Source: Bacteroidales bacterium
GTDB taxonomy: Bacteria > Bacteroidota > Bacteroidia > Bacteroidales > UBA932
Direction: 5' to 3'
Assembly: GCA_024398125.1 (NCBI GenBank)
Contig: JAKSJO010000001.1
Coordinates: forward strand, 124,001-188,000
Length of the DNA stretch: 64,000 nt
Below, in pieces: positions 47,519-55,026 of this stretch. The notes under the pieces are model-generated. The model was not told where the DNA came from and searched no databases. It saw only the letters and a list, made by a program, of their open reading frames with translations. Position 1 is the stretch's first letter. The number at the start of each line of letters is the position of its first letter. The position numbers and the translations under genes were made by a program.

Positions 47519-48208
47519 CTATTGTTGATCTGTTGTTTTGTTGTGTTTGCGTGTTTTGAGAACGTTGTCAATCAGTCCGTATTCGCGGGCCTCCTGGGCT
47601 GTGAGCCAGAAGTCGCGATCTCAGTCTGCAAGGACCTTTTCGATGGTGTTCCCGGAATGTTCAGCGATGATGCGGAACAGTTCTTCCCGAGTCTTTTCGA
47701 TCTCTCTTGCGGCTATCATGATGTCTGATGCCTGGCCATGTACTCCGCCAAGTGGCTGATGTATCATCACTCTCGAGTGGGAAAGGACAGTTCGTTTTCC
47801 TCTTGCTCCGGCGCAGAGAAGGACTGAGCCTATGCTGGCTGCCATACCGGTACAGATGGTTGACACTTCCGGTTCAATCAACTGCATGGTGTCGTAGATT
47901 CCAAGACCCGAACTGACATGACCACCTGGCGTGTTGATGTAGAGCGAGATGTCTTCTTTGGGGTTCTGGCTCTCAAGGAAGAGAAGTTGTGCCTGAATGA
48001 TGTTGGCAACATCATCATCGATAGGGACGCCGAGGAAAATGATGCGATCCATCATCAGACGGCTGAATACGTCCATTGCTGCAATGTTCTGTCTTCGCTC
48101 TTCGATTACGGTAGGGTTGATGAATGAGTCAACGGCAGACTCATATCTGTGAAGGGTCATGGGGTTGATACCCATGGAATGGTTTGCGAATTTCTGGAAC
48201 TCTGTCAT
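47519..48208 (-). pseudogene. ClpP paralogue interrupted by an in-frame TGA
   Basis: The frame is a clear Clp[21 protein letters not shown], nucleophile Ser125 in GMAASIGS, His150 in MIHQPLGG. It reads into TGA at 47621-47623 (codon 196) and then continues in the same frame with DRDFWLTAQEAREYGLID followed by NVLKTRKHN to a TAG at 47519, exactly the usual ClpP C-terminus. The codon after Asp195 is normally a sense codon (D-S/T-D/E-R-D), and the second D of D-R-D is the catalytic Asp. The stop therefore removes the third triad residue (codon 199). No trigger factor or clpX lies nearby, so this is an extra, element-borne copy. It could be a point mutation, a sequencing error or programmed readthrough. 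Confidence 0.75.
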
Positions 48209-48209
48209 G

Positions 48210-48920
48210 TTAGTATCCGATTCTTCTGTTGTTTGACATCTTGGCTGATTCTTTGCCGGTATCTGAGGCCGACTGTTCTGAAGGCCGGTTCACTTCCTGT
48301 ATGAAGCCTATCTTCCGCCTTGGCGTTTTGGCTTCTTCGCTCTCTAACGGCATCTGTTCAAGGAGACTGCAGTAAGCGTCTTTCTGGAAGTTGACGCAAT
48401 GGTTGATAGCACCCATGTAGTAGCTGAACTGGCTTGAGAAGTCGGAGTAGTTCCTGCAGATTGACTCGGCACAGAACCTGAGACAGCAGGTATTCTCTTC
48501 TTTGCCGAGCATTGCTTTGACTCCGTAAACCTCTCCGGTAACCTTGCGGCAAGCAGCAGACATGACTCTCATGGACAGGCCTTCTTCCGGCAACGAGTAG
48601 GTCTTCACGAAACAGAGGCGTACTCCGTCATAGTGGATCTCGTACATTTCCCCTTGAACCTTGAATGCCACTCCGTCATCACCATTCGGGAAAGGGACGA
48701 ATCCTTCGGTTCTGATGAAATGCTTGATCTGGTCAAGTGTGAGTTTCTGTTTGGAGGGGAATACTCGTCTTACGGCCTCACAGATGTACATCAATGGTTT
48801 GATGTTCATGCCCTTTTTCTCGCTTTCGGGCTGGTTCTCCGTGGCAACCGGTACGAGTGCAGTTGAATGTGCTTCTGGTTCCTGATTTGTCGGTGTCTGT
48901 GTTTTCTGTTCTTCTGTCAT
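48210..48920 (-). CDS. Unrecognised accessory protein
   Basis: 236 residues. Both ends are low-complexity and polar (start [20 protein letters not shown]; end [20 protein letters not shown]). The middle, from about residue 35 to 180, is a compact alpha/beta region with two Cys ([11 protein letters not shown]) and [20 protein letters not shown]. The core ([20 protein letters not shown]) recalls YbjN/secretion-chaperone-like folds, but this is a weak impression. It lies one base ahead of the ClpP-like gene and 66 bases after the helicase gene, in the same operon. Confidence 0.6.
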   Translation of the reverse strand: MTEEQKTQTPTNQEPEAHSTALVPVATENQPESEKKGMNIKPLMYICEAVRRVFPSKQKLTLDQIKHFIRTEGFVPFPNGDDGVAFKVQGEMYEIHYDGVRLCFVKTYSLPEEGLSMRVMSAACRKVTGEVYGVKAMLGKEENTCCLRFCAESICRNYSDFSSQFSYYMGAINHCVNFQKDAYCSLLEQMPLESEEAKTPRRKIGFIQEVNRPSEQSASDTGKESAKMSNNRRIGY

Positions 48921-48986
48921 GGGCAGTTTTGTGTTTGTTCTTGTCTTGTTTGTTGTCGGTTTGAGGAGAGGAGGGGGCTGAAAAAC

Positions 48987-51059
48987 CTAGGCTTCTTCCG
49001 GTGCGGAATCTTGACCAAACGACATCTTCCTGATGCGGTTTACAAGGTCCGTAACGCTCTTTGTGGCTTCCTTGCGGGCGGTTTTCAGCTTCTGTGCGAA
49101 ATCTTCATCAGACATGTCTGAATTGAAGGCATCCACAAGTTCGTTTTCCTTGTCCAGGTCTGTTTCAACTCTGATGTCCGCATGACTGAGCAGTTTTCTC
49201 ATTGATAGAATACCCCTGTCATATTTTGGGCGAATGTCGACAAGACTTTTCATGTATTCCAGGCATGGATCGCCGATTCTGTCATTGAGCATGGCAATCT
49301 CGTAGAGCACTTTGGCATCAGGAGTCGACATGTCAAAGAAGTCGGCCAGTGTGACGTTGACCTCGTCAGCCTCATGGTCACGTCCAAGCATCGCGAGGGC
49401 TCTAGCCTTGATGAAGAGGACCTCTGTACATGGCTGACGGAGGAGCAGGTCGTTGCAGCAGTCGACGGCGAGTTCGTAGTCACCACTGTAGAGTGCAAGG
49501 AGAGCCACAAGAAACTCTTCGTCCCAGCTGCGGGACGCTGCGAGTGTTTCAGGGATACCGTCGATTGCTCCGTAAAGAGCCTCGTCTGAGATCATCGTGC
49601 TCATCATGCGCTTAGCCTGATGCATTGCCTCTGCGATGTCTCCTTCTTTGGCTTTCTTCTGAATCAGGCGAAGGTATTGTACGGCTGCAGTGTCGTAGTC
49701 GTTTTCCTTGAAGGCCGCATACACAGCTTTGCCGCTCTCGATCTCGTTTGTCACGCTCTGGAGGTTGTTGTAGTCTCCAGCGAAGTTGAGAACCTCCTGA
49801 CTTGTGCGTGCATACTGAGGGATGATGCTTCTTGTGAGGAAGAGTCCATCAAGAGACTTCACACGGCTGAGGGCAACGTAGAGTTGGCCCGGAGCGAAAA
49901 TGCCTTTGCTGAGGTCGAGGACCATCTTGTCGAAGGTTGTGCCCTGACTTTTGTGGATGGTGATTGCCCAGGCCAGTTTCAGCGGATATTGAGTGAAAGT
50001 TCCCTGAATTTCTTTCTTGAGCTTCTTGGCTTCGCTGTCATACTCATAGGCGTAGGACTCCCATGAGCAACAATCTACCTGGTAGGTTTCTCCGGTTGTG
50101 AGTGAGACCTTGATTTCGTTCTCACTGAGTTCACTGACTGTCGCAAGGGTACCGTTAGCCCAACGGCGGTGAGAGTCATTGCGAGTGAACATGACCTGGG
50201 CACCAACCTTCAGACGGAGTGTTTTCTCTACAGGGAATCGTTTTTCGTCGAAGTTGCCTTCTACTGTACCTTCGAAGGTGAACTCAGGTGCGTCTATGGC
50301 ATCAAGGCGGCTCTGGTTGATCTGGTCGGCGGTCTCATTGCGCGAAGCAAGAGTGATGACGGCACCATCGGCTTTGGACGGAGTACGAAGCCTTGTGTTG
50401 AGCCTCATCAGATCGAACGGGGTGACCCTGTGAAGGCGGACATCGTCCAGCAGTTTGAGGAAATCAGCGTCTTCCTGACGGTACACCTTTTCGAATTCGA
50501 TCTTCACAAGGCGGAGGCGCTTGATGGCGTTTGCCTGGTAGAAGAAGAAACTGTCGGTGCGGTAGATGTCCTGGAGAACCTCTCTGTCGGCTGCTCTGTT
50601 TACCGGCGGGAGCTGGAACATGTCACCGACGAATACCATCTGCTTTCCACCGAAGGGGAGGTTGTTGCGCATGTAGTAGCGCATTGTGAAGTCTATGGCG
50701 TCGATGAGGTCACAGCGAGCCATGGACACCTCGTCTATGATGATCGTGTCAGCATGGAGGAGTGTGAGAATCTTTGCCTGGCTCATCTTTCCTACAGTGC
50801 CCGGGGTGCAGACCTGCATCGGGAGGCCGAAGAAGGAGTGAATGGTGTCTCCGCCTGCAAGGATAGCGGCTACACCGGTAGGGGCAAGGGTGAGGAACTG
50901 CTTGTCCTTGACCATCTTCTGAACGTTGTTCAGGAAGGTTGTCTTACCTGAGCCGGCGCGTCCAGTGAGGAAGAAGCTTGAGTTTGTGTTGGCTATGAGC
51001 TCGTATGCGAGCATCTGCTGTCTGTTGGATGTGTCGAGTGTCACTGTGTTGTTTCCCAT
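48987..51059 (-). CDS. Pif1/RecD-like superfamily 1B helicase with C-terminal helical extension
   Basis: 690 residues. Motifs: Walker A FLTGRAGSGKTT (Lys39), LTLAPTGVAAILAGG, Walker B ADTIIIDEVSMARCDLID, FVGDMFQLPPV and the C-terminal ITIHKSQGTTFDKMVLDL with YVALSRVKSLDGL. These are diagnostic of Pif1-type 5'-3' helicases common on mobile elements. After about residue 420 a helical region of some 270 residues (for example DYELAVDCCNDLLLRQPCTE, then MLGRDHEADE) looks like TPR-type repeats and is not part of the usual Pif1 core. Four bases separate it from the preceding gene. Confidence 0.85.
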   Translation of the reverse strand: MGNNTVTLDTSNRQQMLAYELIANTNSSFFLTGRAGSGKTTFLNNVQKMVKDKQFLTLAPTGVAAILAGGDTIHSFFGLPMQVCTPGTVGKMSQAKILTLLHADTIIIDEVSMARCDLIDAIDFTMRYYMRNNLPFGGKQMVFVGDMFQLPPVNRAADREVLQDIYRTDSFFFYQANAIKRLRLVKIEFEKVYRQEDADFLKLLDDVRLHRVTPFDLMRLNTRLRTPSKADGAVITLASRNETADQINQSRLDAIDAPEFTFEGTVEGNFDEKRFPVEKTLRLKVGAQVMFTRNDSHRRWANGTLATVSELSENEIKVSLTTGETYQVDCCSWESYAYEYDSEAKKLKKEIQGTFTQYPLKLAWAITIHKSQGTTFDKMVLDLSKGIFAPGQLYVALSRVKSLDGLFLTRSIIPQYARTSQEVLNFAGDYNNLQSVTNEIESGKAVYAAFKENDYDTAAVQYLRLIQKKAKEGDIAEAMHQAKRMMSTMISDEALYGAIDGIPETLAASRSWDEEFLVALLALYSGDYELAVDCCNDLLLRQPCTEVLFIKARALAMLGRDHEADEVNVTLADFFDMSTPDAKVLYEIAMLNDRIGDPCLEYMKSLVDIRPKYDRGILSMRKLLSHADIRVETDLDKENELVDAFNSDMSDEDFAQKLKTARKEATKSVTDLVNRIRKMSFGQDSAPEEA

Positions 51060-51062
51060 GTT

Positions 51063-51602
51063 CTAGAGGAGTTTGAGGGTTTCGGTTTTGTTGCTTGTGC
51101 ATTCCAGGGCAGGAAGGATGTTGGTGAGACGTGTCTCGAAATCCTTGTCGAGGAAACTGGTGTAGCTGCCTTCTACAATCTGGTGCACATGCTGCTTCAG
51201 TTGTTCGTCAGCTATGATCGTTCCGGTCATCTTTGCCTGACCGCTGAGGTAGTCGCGAAGCATTGCCTCGCTGTCGGCTTTTATGGATGCCTCGTTGCGG
51301 AAAACCTTGTCGTAGTCTTTTTTCTGAACCAAGACCAGCTTGTCTCCGTTGAAGGCGTAGAGCTCAAGGCTGTCGATGTAGGTCCAGTTGTGGTACATTC
51401 CCACTGTTTCCGCGAAGACCACTCTGTCACAGAAGCGTACGCCTCTGTAGTAACGGTGGCCGGAAGCACTTTCGTACTCGTCGATGATGAACATCTTCTG
51501 TGAGTTGTCGTAGCCGTTGATCTTGACTTTGCGTGCGTTTCCGTATGTTGGAAGGACGCTGTCTAGGAAGTTCTGGTTGATTGCTTTCTGCAAGTTTGCC
51601 AT
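51063..51602 (-). CDS. Unrecognised protein, paralogue of the preceding 156-residue protein
   Basis: 179 residues. It shares an alpha/beta core with the gene just upstream: YDNSQKMFIIDEYESASGHR, followed by YYRGVRFCDRVV, WTYIDSLELYAFNGDKLVL, and the best-matching block DYLSGQAKMTGTIIADEQL (upstream copy: DYLASQAKLSGSSIPDSQL). The C-terminus is longer than in the paralogue. No known motif or catalytic residue is visible. It sits directly ahead of the helicase gene with a 3-base gap. Confidence 0.6.
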   Translation of the reverse strand: MANLQKAINQNFLDSVLPTYGNARKVKINGYDNSQKMFIIDEYESASGHRYYRGVRFCDRVVFAETVGMYHNWTYIDSLELYAFNGDKLVLVQKKDYDKVFRNEASIKADSEAMLRDYLSGQAKMTGTIIADEQLKQHVHQIVEGSYTSFLDKDFETRLTNILPALECTSNKTETLKLL

Positions 51603-51621
51603 GTTCGTGTCGGTTTGAGGG

Positions 51622-52092
51622 TTAGGCGATTCTTTTTTTTTCGGTTTCTTCGATGAGTCCCTTTGAGAACTCGAGAAGCTGAGAGTCAGGTATGCTGGAG
51701 CCTGAGAGCTTGGCCTGACTTGCGAGGTAGTCCTTGACGAGGCTGAGCGCTATGTCTTTGACTTTGCTGTCGCTGAAGAAGGTGGTGCAAGGGCTTGTCC
51801 AGTTGCCGAGAAGGCGTGACTGATGTCCATCCCATCCGTAGATGGAGAGGCCATTGAGGAAGAGGTACGCGTAGCCTTGGCCAAGACTGCAACTGATGCA
51901 GAGCCTATCCGAGAGACGGTACGTCTTGTAGTAGGTGTTGCCTGCAGTGCTGGTATAGCCTGAGGTGAGGAAGATGTTCTTGTCAGCGTTGTAGCTGACT
52001 GAGTCGCCAGAAAGGCATGGGAGGGCTCTTTCTGCGAGGGTTGCGAGCTGCTTGTTGTTGACTGCACTCAGTGTTGTGTTCTTCTTTTCCAT
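51622..52092 (-). CDS. Unrecognised protein, first gene of the helicase operon
   Basis: 156 residues. The N-terminus MEKKNTTLSAVNNKQ is shared in pattern with two other genes that have the same promoter cassette. The rest, with SYNADKNIFLTSGYTSTAGN, YYKTYRLSDRLCIS, LFLNGLSIYGWDGHQSRLLG and DYLASQAKLSGSSIPDSQL, matches the next gene as a tandem paralogue. No known family is recognised. A lysine-arginine tail (EETEKKRIA) ends it. It is transcribed from the promoter at 52264-52271. Confidence 0.6.
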   Translation of the reverse strand: MEKKNTTLSAVNNKQLATLAERALPCLSGDSVSYNADKNIFLTSGYTSTAGNTYYKTYRLSDRLCISCSLGQGYAYLFLNGLSIYGWDGHQSRLLGNWTSPCTTFFSDSKVKDIALSLVKDYLASQAKLSGSSIPDSQLLEFSKGLIEETEKKRIA

Positions 52093-52338
52093 TTTCGATG
52101 GGATTGGAAGTTCGACTTTTTGAACCGACTTCGCTTGAGTTGATTCTCAAGCCCCGTTGCCCCGGTTCGTTAGGCATTCGGCAGAAATAATAAATAGGTA
52201 TAGTCGAGTGCAGTATTTCAACGAGCTTTTTGCATATCAGCCTGTTGCGGCTTGATTGCGGATGCAAATATAGATAGAGTTTTGCATCTTGCAAGTGGTT
52301 TGGGGGAGAGGATTGGTTCCAAGCGCCAGGAACCAATC
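52093..52338 (-). promoter_or_regulatory. Promoter cassette 1: palindrome, promoter and structured leader
   Basis: Reading on the minus strand: the palindrome GATTGGTTCC-N8-GGAACCAATC (52311-52320 and 52329-52338), a TTG -33 element, TATATTTG at 52264-52271, then a leader of about 165 nt. The leader has a closing stem TCGACT/AGTCGA (52202-52207 with 52112-52117), an inner stem GAACCG/CGGTTC (52163-52168 with 52122-52127) and an apical hairpin GCTTGAG/CTCAAGC (52133-52139 with 52146-52152). Two further copies lie upstream of the next two genes. Confidence 0.65.
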
Positions 52339-52353
52339 TGCTGCTTTTTTCGA

Positions 52354-52752
52354 TTAGTAAGTGCCGTACTTACTTGGGCGGGAAAGATCGTGCCTGAGCT
52401 TGTCAAGGCTGATGATAGCCGTTGTGAATTCTCCGCCGTGCTGCTGGAGCCAGACCCAGCAGGGAATCTTAGTCTTTTCGGTTTCGCTGAAAATCCACCA
52501 GTCACAGTTGGCTATCTTGGTGCCCCAATGGTTGGAGCGTCGGATGATGCATCGTCCTAACTTCCAGTAGGTGGATGTTATGTTGCCGTTGCGGTCTGTG
52601 CTGTTGCGGATGAACTCTGCGCCTTCAGGCACTTCATCAATTTTACACCAGCATCCAACAGTTCCGTCGAAGTAGTTCTCGAAGGTGGTGGCAAGGAAGC
52701 CGGTTGTTGTGTTGTTGGTTGCTGCACTCTGTGTTCTGTTTGCTCTTTCCAT
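52354..52752 (-). CDS. Unrecognised small protein with cassette-type N-terminus
   Basis: 132 residues. The start MERANRTQSAATNNTTTGFL recalls the MEKKNT-type start of the two genes with the same promoter cassette. The remainder is rich in Trp and Cys (GTVGCWCKIDEVPEGAEFI, YWKLGRCIIRRSNHW, ANCDWWIFSETEKTKIPCWV, then WLQQHGGEF) and looks like a small beta protein, perhaps metal-binding through Cys. No family is recognised. It is a single gene with its own promoter. Confidence 0.55.
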   Translation of the reverse strand: MERANRTQSAATNNTTTGFLATTFENYFDGTVGCWCKIDEVPEGAEFIRNSTDRNGNITSTYWKLGRCIIRRSNHWGTKIANCDWWIFSETEKTKIPCWVWLQQHGGEFTTAIISLDKLRHDLSRPSKYGTY

Positions 52753-52966
52753 GTTATGTAGGGTTTGAGAGTTGACCTTTTCGAGCCGGCTTGCTCTTGG
52801 GTTAGTTTTCCCGGAGTGATGCCCGCGACTCGTTCGGGCGATCTGAAATAATAATAGATAAAGGTCGAGTGCAGTATGTCAACGAACTGGGTGCAAATCT
52901 ATCGCATTTTCAGAGACTTGCAAAGGACTTGGATTGGAGGATTGGTTCCTTGAGATTGGAACCAAT
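52753..52966 (-). promoter_or_regulatory. Promoter cassette 2: palindrome, promoter and structured leader
   Basis: The palindrome ATTGGTTCC-N8-GGAACCAAT lies at 52941-52949 and 52958-52966. The promoter is TTTG, 19 bases, then TAGATTTG (52894-52901), a near-ideal Bacteroidota promoter. The leader closing stem is GACCTTT/AAAGGTC (52860-52866 with 52774-52780), one C-G pair longer than in copies 1 and 3. The inner stem is CGAGTCG/CGGCTCG (52826-52832 with 52782-52788). The remaining bases to 53087 show nothing else. Confidence 0.65.
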
Positions 52967-53087
52967 ACATGGGTCAAAAGAGTTACGCTGAACAAATTAT
53001 TTCTCGAAAAGACTTCACCGTTTCTTTCTTCTGTTTTGCAAGTGTACTTTGACTGCTCTTTTCCGGACTGTGCCCACCAAGAGACCT

Positions 53088-53657
53088 TCAAGATACTAAA
53101 CACCTATATTTCTCCCAGGAAGATATGTGCCAACCATGACAGCTTTCGCAGTAGTAGGCAAAGAGACGGCCTGACTCTGCACGATTGAGGACGTTTTCGT
53201 ATGTAATGTAGCGTTCGGCCGCTTCGTATGTTTCAAAAAGGACCTTGGGACGACCGTACTTCGAACAGTAGGTCTTGCACCTGATACGGCAGGAATTGTC
53301 GTCACCATCCTTCTTGCGCATCTTGACCTTTTCGTTGCGGGATGCTGTGGCGCGTACCTTTTCGCGTTTGCGATCCGTACGGACACGTCTGATGGCAAGG
53401 TGGGAATTGACGGTCATCCTCTTGGCTTCATCTGAGTTGCGGAGGAGGCATTCTAGGTCTACAACGTCAGCGAGTTCAGGTGTGCGGGCAATCGACCATA
53501 CGTGTTCCTCACCGGCAACGGGGGAGAGACGGCCCTTTGTTACGCGGCTGATGCTCCTGCTGTTGCGGGCTATCATCCTGCGCAGTGCGGTTTCACCGGA
53601 GAAGGTGGGTGTGTTGAAGAATTTGACAGTTGCACTCATTGTGTTCTTCTTTTCCAT
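53088..53657 (-). CDS. Small basic zinc-ribbon protein with cassette-type N-terminus
   Basis: 189 residues from the ATG at 53657; the open frame continues upstream into the leader and is not used. The start MEKKNTMSATVKFF resembles the other cassette genes. The middle is strongly basic (RRVRTDRKREKVRATASRNE). The end has paired Cys and His: SCRIRCKTYCSKYG and YYCESCHGWHISSWEK, a zinc-ribbon pattern often found in small proteins of phages and plasmids. Nucleic-acid binding is likely; the target is unknown. Confidence 0.6.
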   Translation of the reverse strand: MEKKNTMSATVKFFNTPTFSGETALRRMIARNSRSISRVTKGRLSPVAGEEHVWSIARTPELADVVDLECLLRNSDEAKRMTVNSHLAIRRVRTDRKREKVRATASRNEKVKMRKKDGDDNSCRIRCKTYCSKYGRPKVLFETYEAAERYITYENVLNRAESGRLFAYYCESCHGWHISSWEKYRCLVS

Positions 53658-53906
53658 TTTTGTCTGTGGTTGGAAGTTCGACTTTTGAACCAATTGGGCG
53701 GGAGAGAATTCTCTCGACGTCTCGATGTCCTGGCTCGTGGGCAATCGATTCAAATAAATAATAATGAAAGTCGAGTGCTGCGTATCTAAGAACTATGTCG
53801 CTGACCTGTGTCGTTTGTTTCAGGTCAACGGATGCAAAGGTAGACAAGTTTTTTAGACATGCACAAGGTTGTCTGTTGAAGATTGGTTCCTGAGGGCAGG
53901 AACCAA
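53658..53906 (-). promoter_or_regulatory. Promoter cassette 3: palindrome, promoter and structured leader
   Basis: The palindrome TTGGTTCC-N8-GGAACCAA lies at 53883-53890 and 53899-53906, and the -7 box TACCTTTG at 53835-53842. The leader closing stem is TCGACTTT/AAAGTCGA (53767-53774 with 53678-53685), the inner stem GAGCC/GGTTC (53732-53736 with 53687-53691), with an apical GAGAG/CTCTC hairpin near 53702-53715. The palindrome-to-promoter distance matches the other two copies to within one base. Confidence 0.65.
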
Positions 53907-53925
53907 GATAATTTGGATGTAGATG

Positions 53926-55026
53926 TTATTTTTTAGTTCTTATTCCATATCGCCAAGCGAGATGCTCAACCTTTATTTGAATTTCTTCGCGTAAAGAGGA
54001 TGGCGAAATGACTTCAAGATCCGGTCCGAAAGTGAGGACCTTACCGATAAATTCTCTATTGGGTTCCAAATCATACGAAATCAAGCCATAAGGGTATTTA
54101 TCATCCTCATGTGACGAATAGGTGCTGAGTTCAGAGAATGATTTATGGAATGGTTTCGTAACCATCAAACCATGTACGTATGATGATCTAGTTTTGATGA
54201 CTATATGCTGAATATTTCCGTCAGGTTCGTGTGTTACCCCAACAATGTTATTGAAATAAGACTTAAAGAACCCCGAAGTAGCGGGAATATATTTGACTTC
54301 TGATGGCTCAATCTGACTGACAATCCGGTCCAAAGCATAAACGTCTACAGCACGTTCACTGCCTTCCTTGATGCCAAGAACAAACCATCTTCCGTTGTAC
54401 TCTTTAAGATATTGGGGATGGAGTATTATATGCTCTTGATGTTTACCAAACTGACAGTAATCAAATGAAATGGACATTTCCTCATCAATGTAGTCATATA
54501 ATTGAGGAAGAAGGTCTATGTTCTTTAGAATCTGTTCATTGGAAGCGCCAATAAATAATTTACCCTCACGTTCTTCTTTGAGAGTCTCCCCGAGAATCTG
54601 AGTGCCATCAAAGAATGTCGAGAACCATCCTGGGGGCAAAAGTCCAATGGTACCTTTGCAGAAACGAATGTAATCAGTAATAGTCTGTTTGCGAGACATT
54701 GAACGTTCATCAGCAAATGGGTCTTCAATTGCTCCAACGTATCGATATGCAATACCTTTCTTTTTCCCATTATCCTCAATGCTGCCTGGTACTTTGTCTC
54801 TTAGAGCTTTGAGAACGATAGCAAAGGCTTTTTTCAGTTCGCTATAATGTTCTACTTTTGAAAGTGTGTTTCTGACAAAGTATGATTCATCAACACAGAG
54901 ATGCTTCGCCATTTCCCCAGCATATGTAATCCAATTGCGAGATATGAAACTCTCGTATATTTGGACGCATAGCTGGGCAACACAACTGCCATTCTCAAAA
55001 AAGGAATAATATCCGGAATTCATCAA
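53926..55026 (-). CDS. WYL-domain protein, third gene of the ATPase operon
   Basis: 366 residues. The N-terminal half is helical and may contain a helix-turn-helix (MAKHLCVDESYFVRNTLSKV). A WYL domain follows with HPQYLKEYNGRWFVLGIKEG at 203-222 and ALDRIVSQIE after it. The C-terminal extension (FGPDLEVISPSSLREEIQ, then KVEHLAWRYGI) is also typical of WYL regulators. WYL domains bind nucleic acids or nucleotides and control several phage-defence systems. The ATG overlaps the stop of the ATPase gene by four bases. It may repress the operon, or sense the trigger and signal to the ATPases; which one is open. Confidence 0.82.
   Translation of the reverse strand: MMNSGYYSFFENGSCVAQLCVQIYESFISRNWITYAGEMAKHLCVDESYFVRNTLSKVEHYSELKKAFAIVLKALRDKVPGSIEDNGKKKGIAYRYVGAIEDPFADERSMSRKQTITDYIRFCKGTIGLLPPGWFSTFFDGTQILGETLKEEREGKLFIGASNEQILKNIDLLPQLYDYIDEEMSISFDYCQFGKHQEHIILHPQYLKEYNGRWFVLGIKEGSERAVDVYALDRIVSQIEPSEVKYIPATSGFFKSYFNNIVGVTHEPDGNIQHIVIKTRSSYVHGLMVTKPFHKSFSELSTYSSHEDDKYPYGLISYDLEPNREFIGKVLTFGPDLEVISPSSLREEIQIKVEHLAWRYGIRTKK

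Noticed and set aside
47621-47623. TGA as a sense codon in this organism
   Set aside because: Several well-defined genes here end in TGA at the expected place, including the CYTH and AddB-like genes whose stops overlap the next start.
52311-52338. The palindrome as a simple terminator of the upstream gene
   Set aside because: It lacks a consistent T-run in the reading direction. Its constant 38-39-base distance to the promoter fits a regulatory site better, though a double role is possible.
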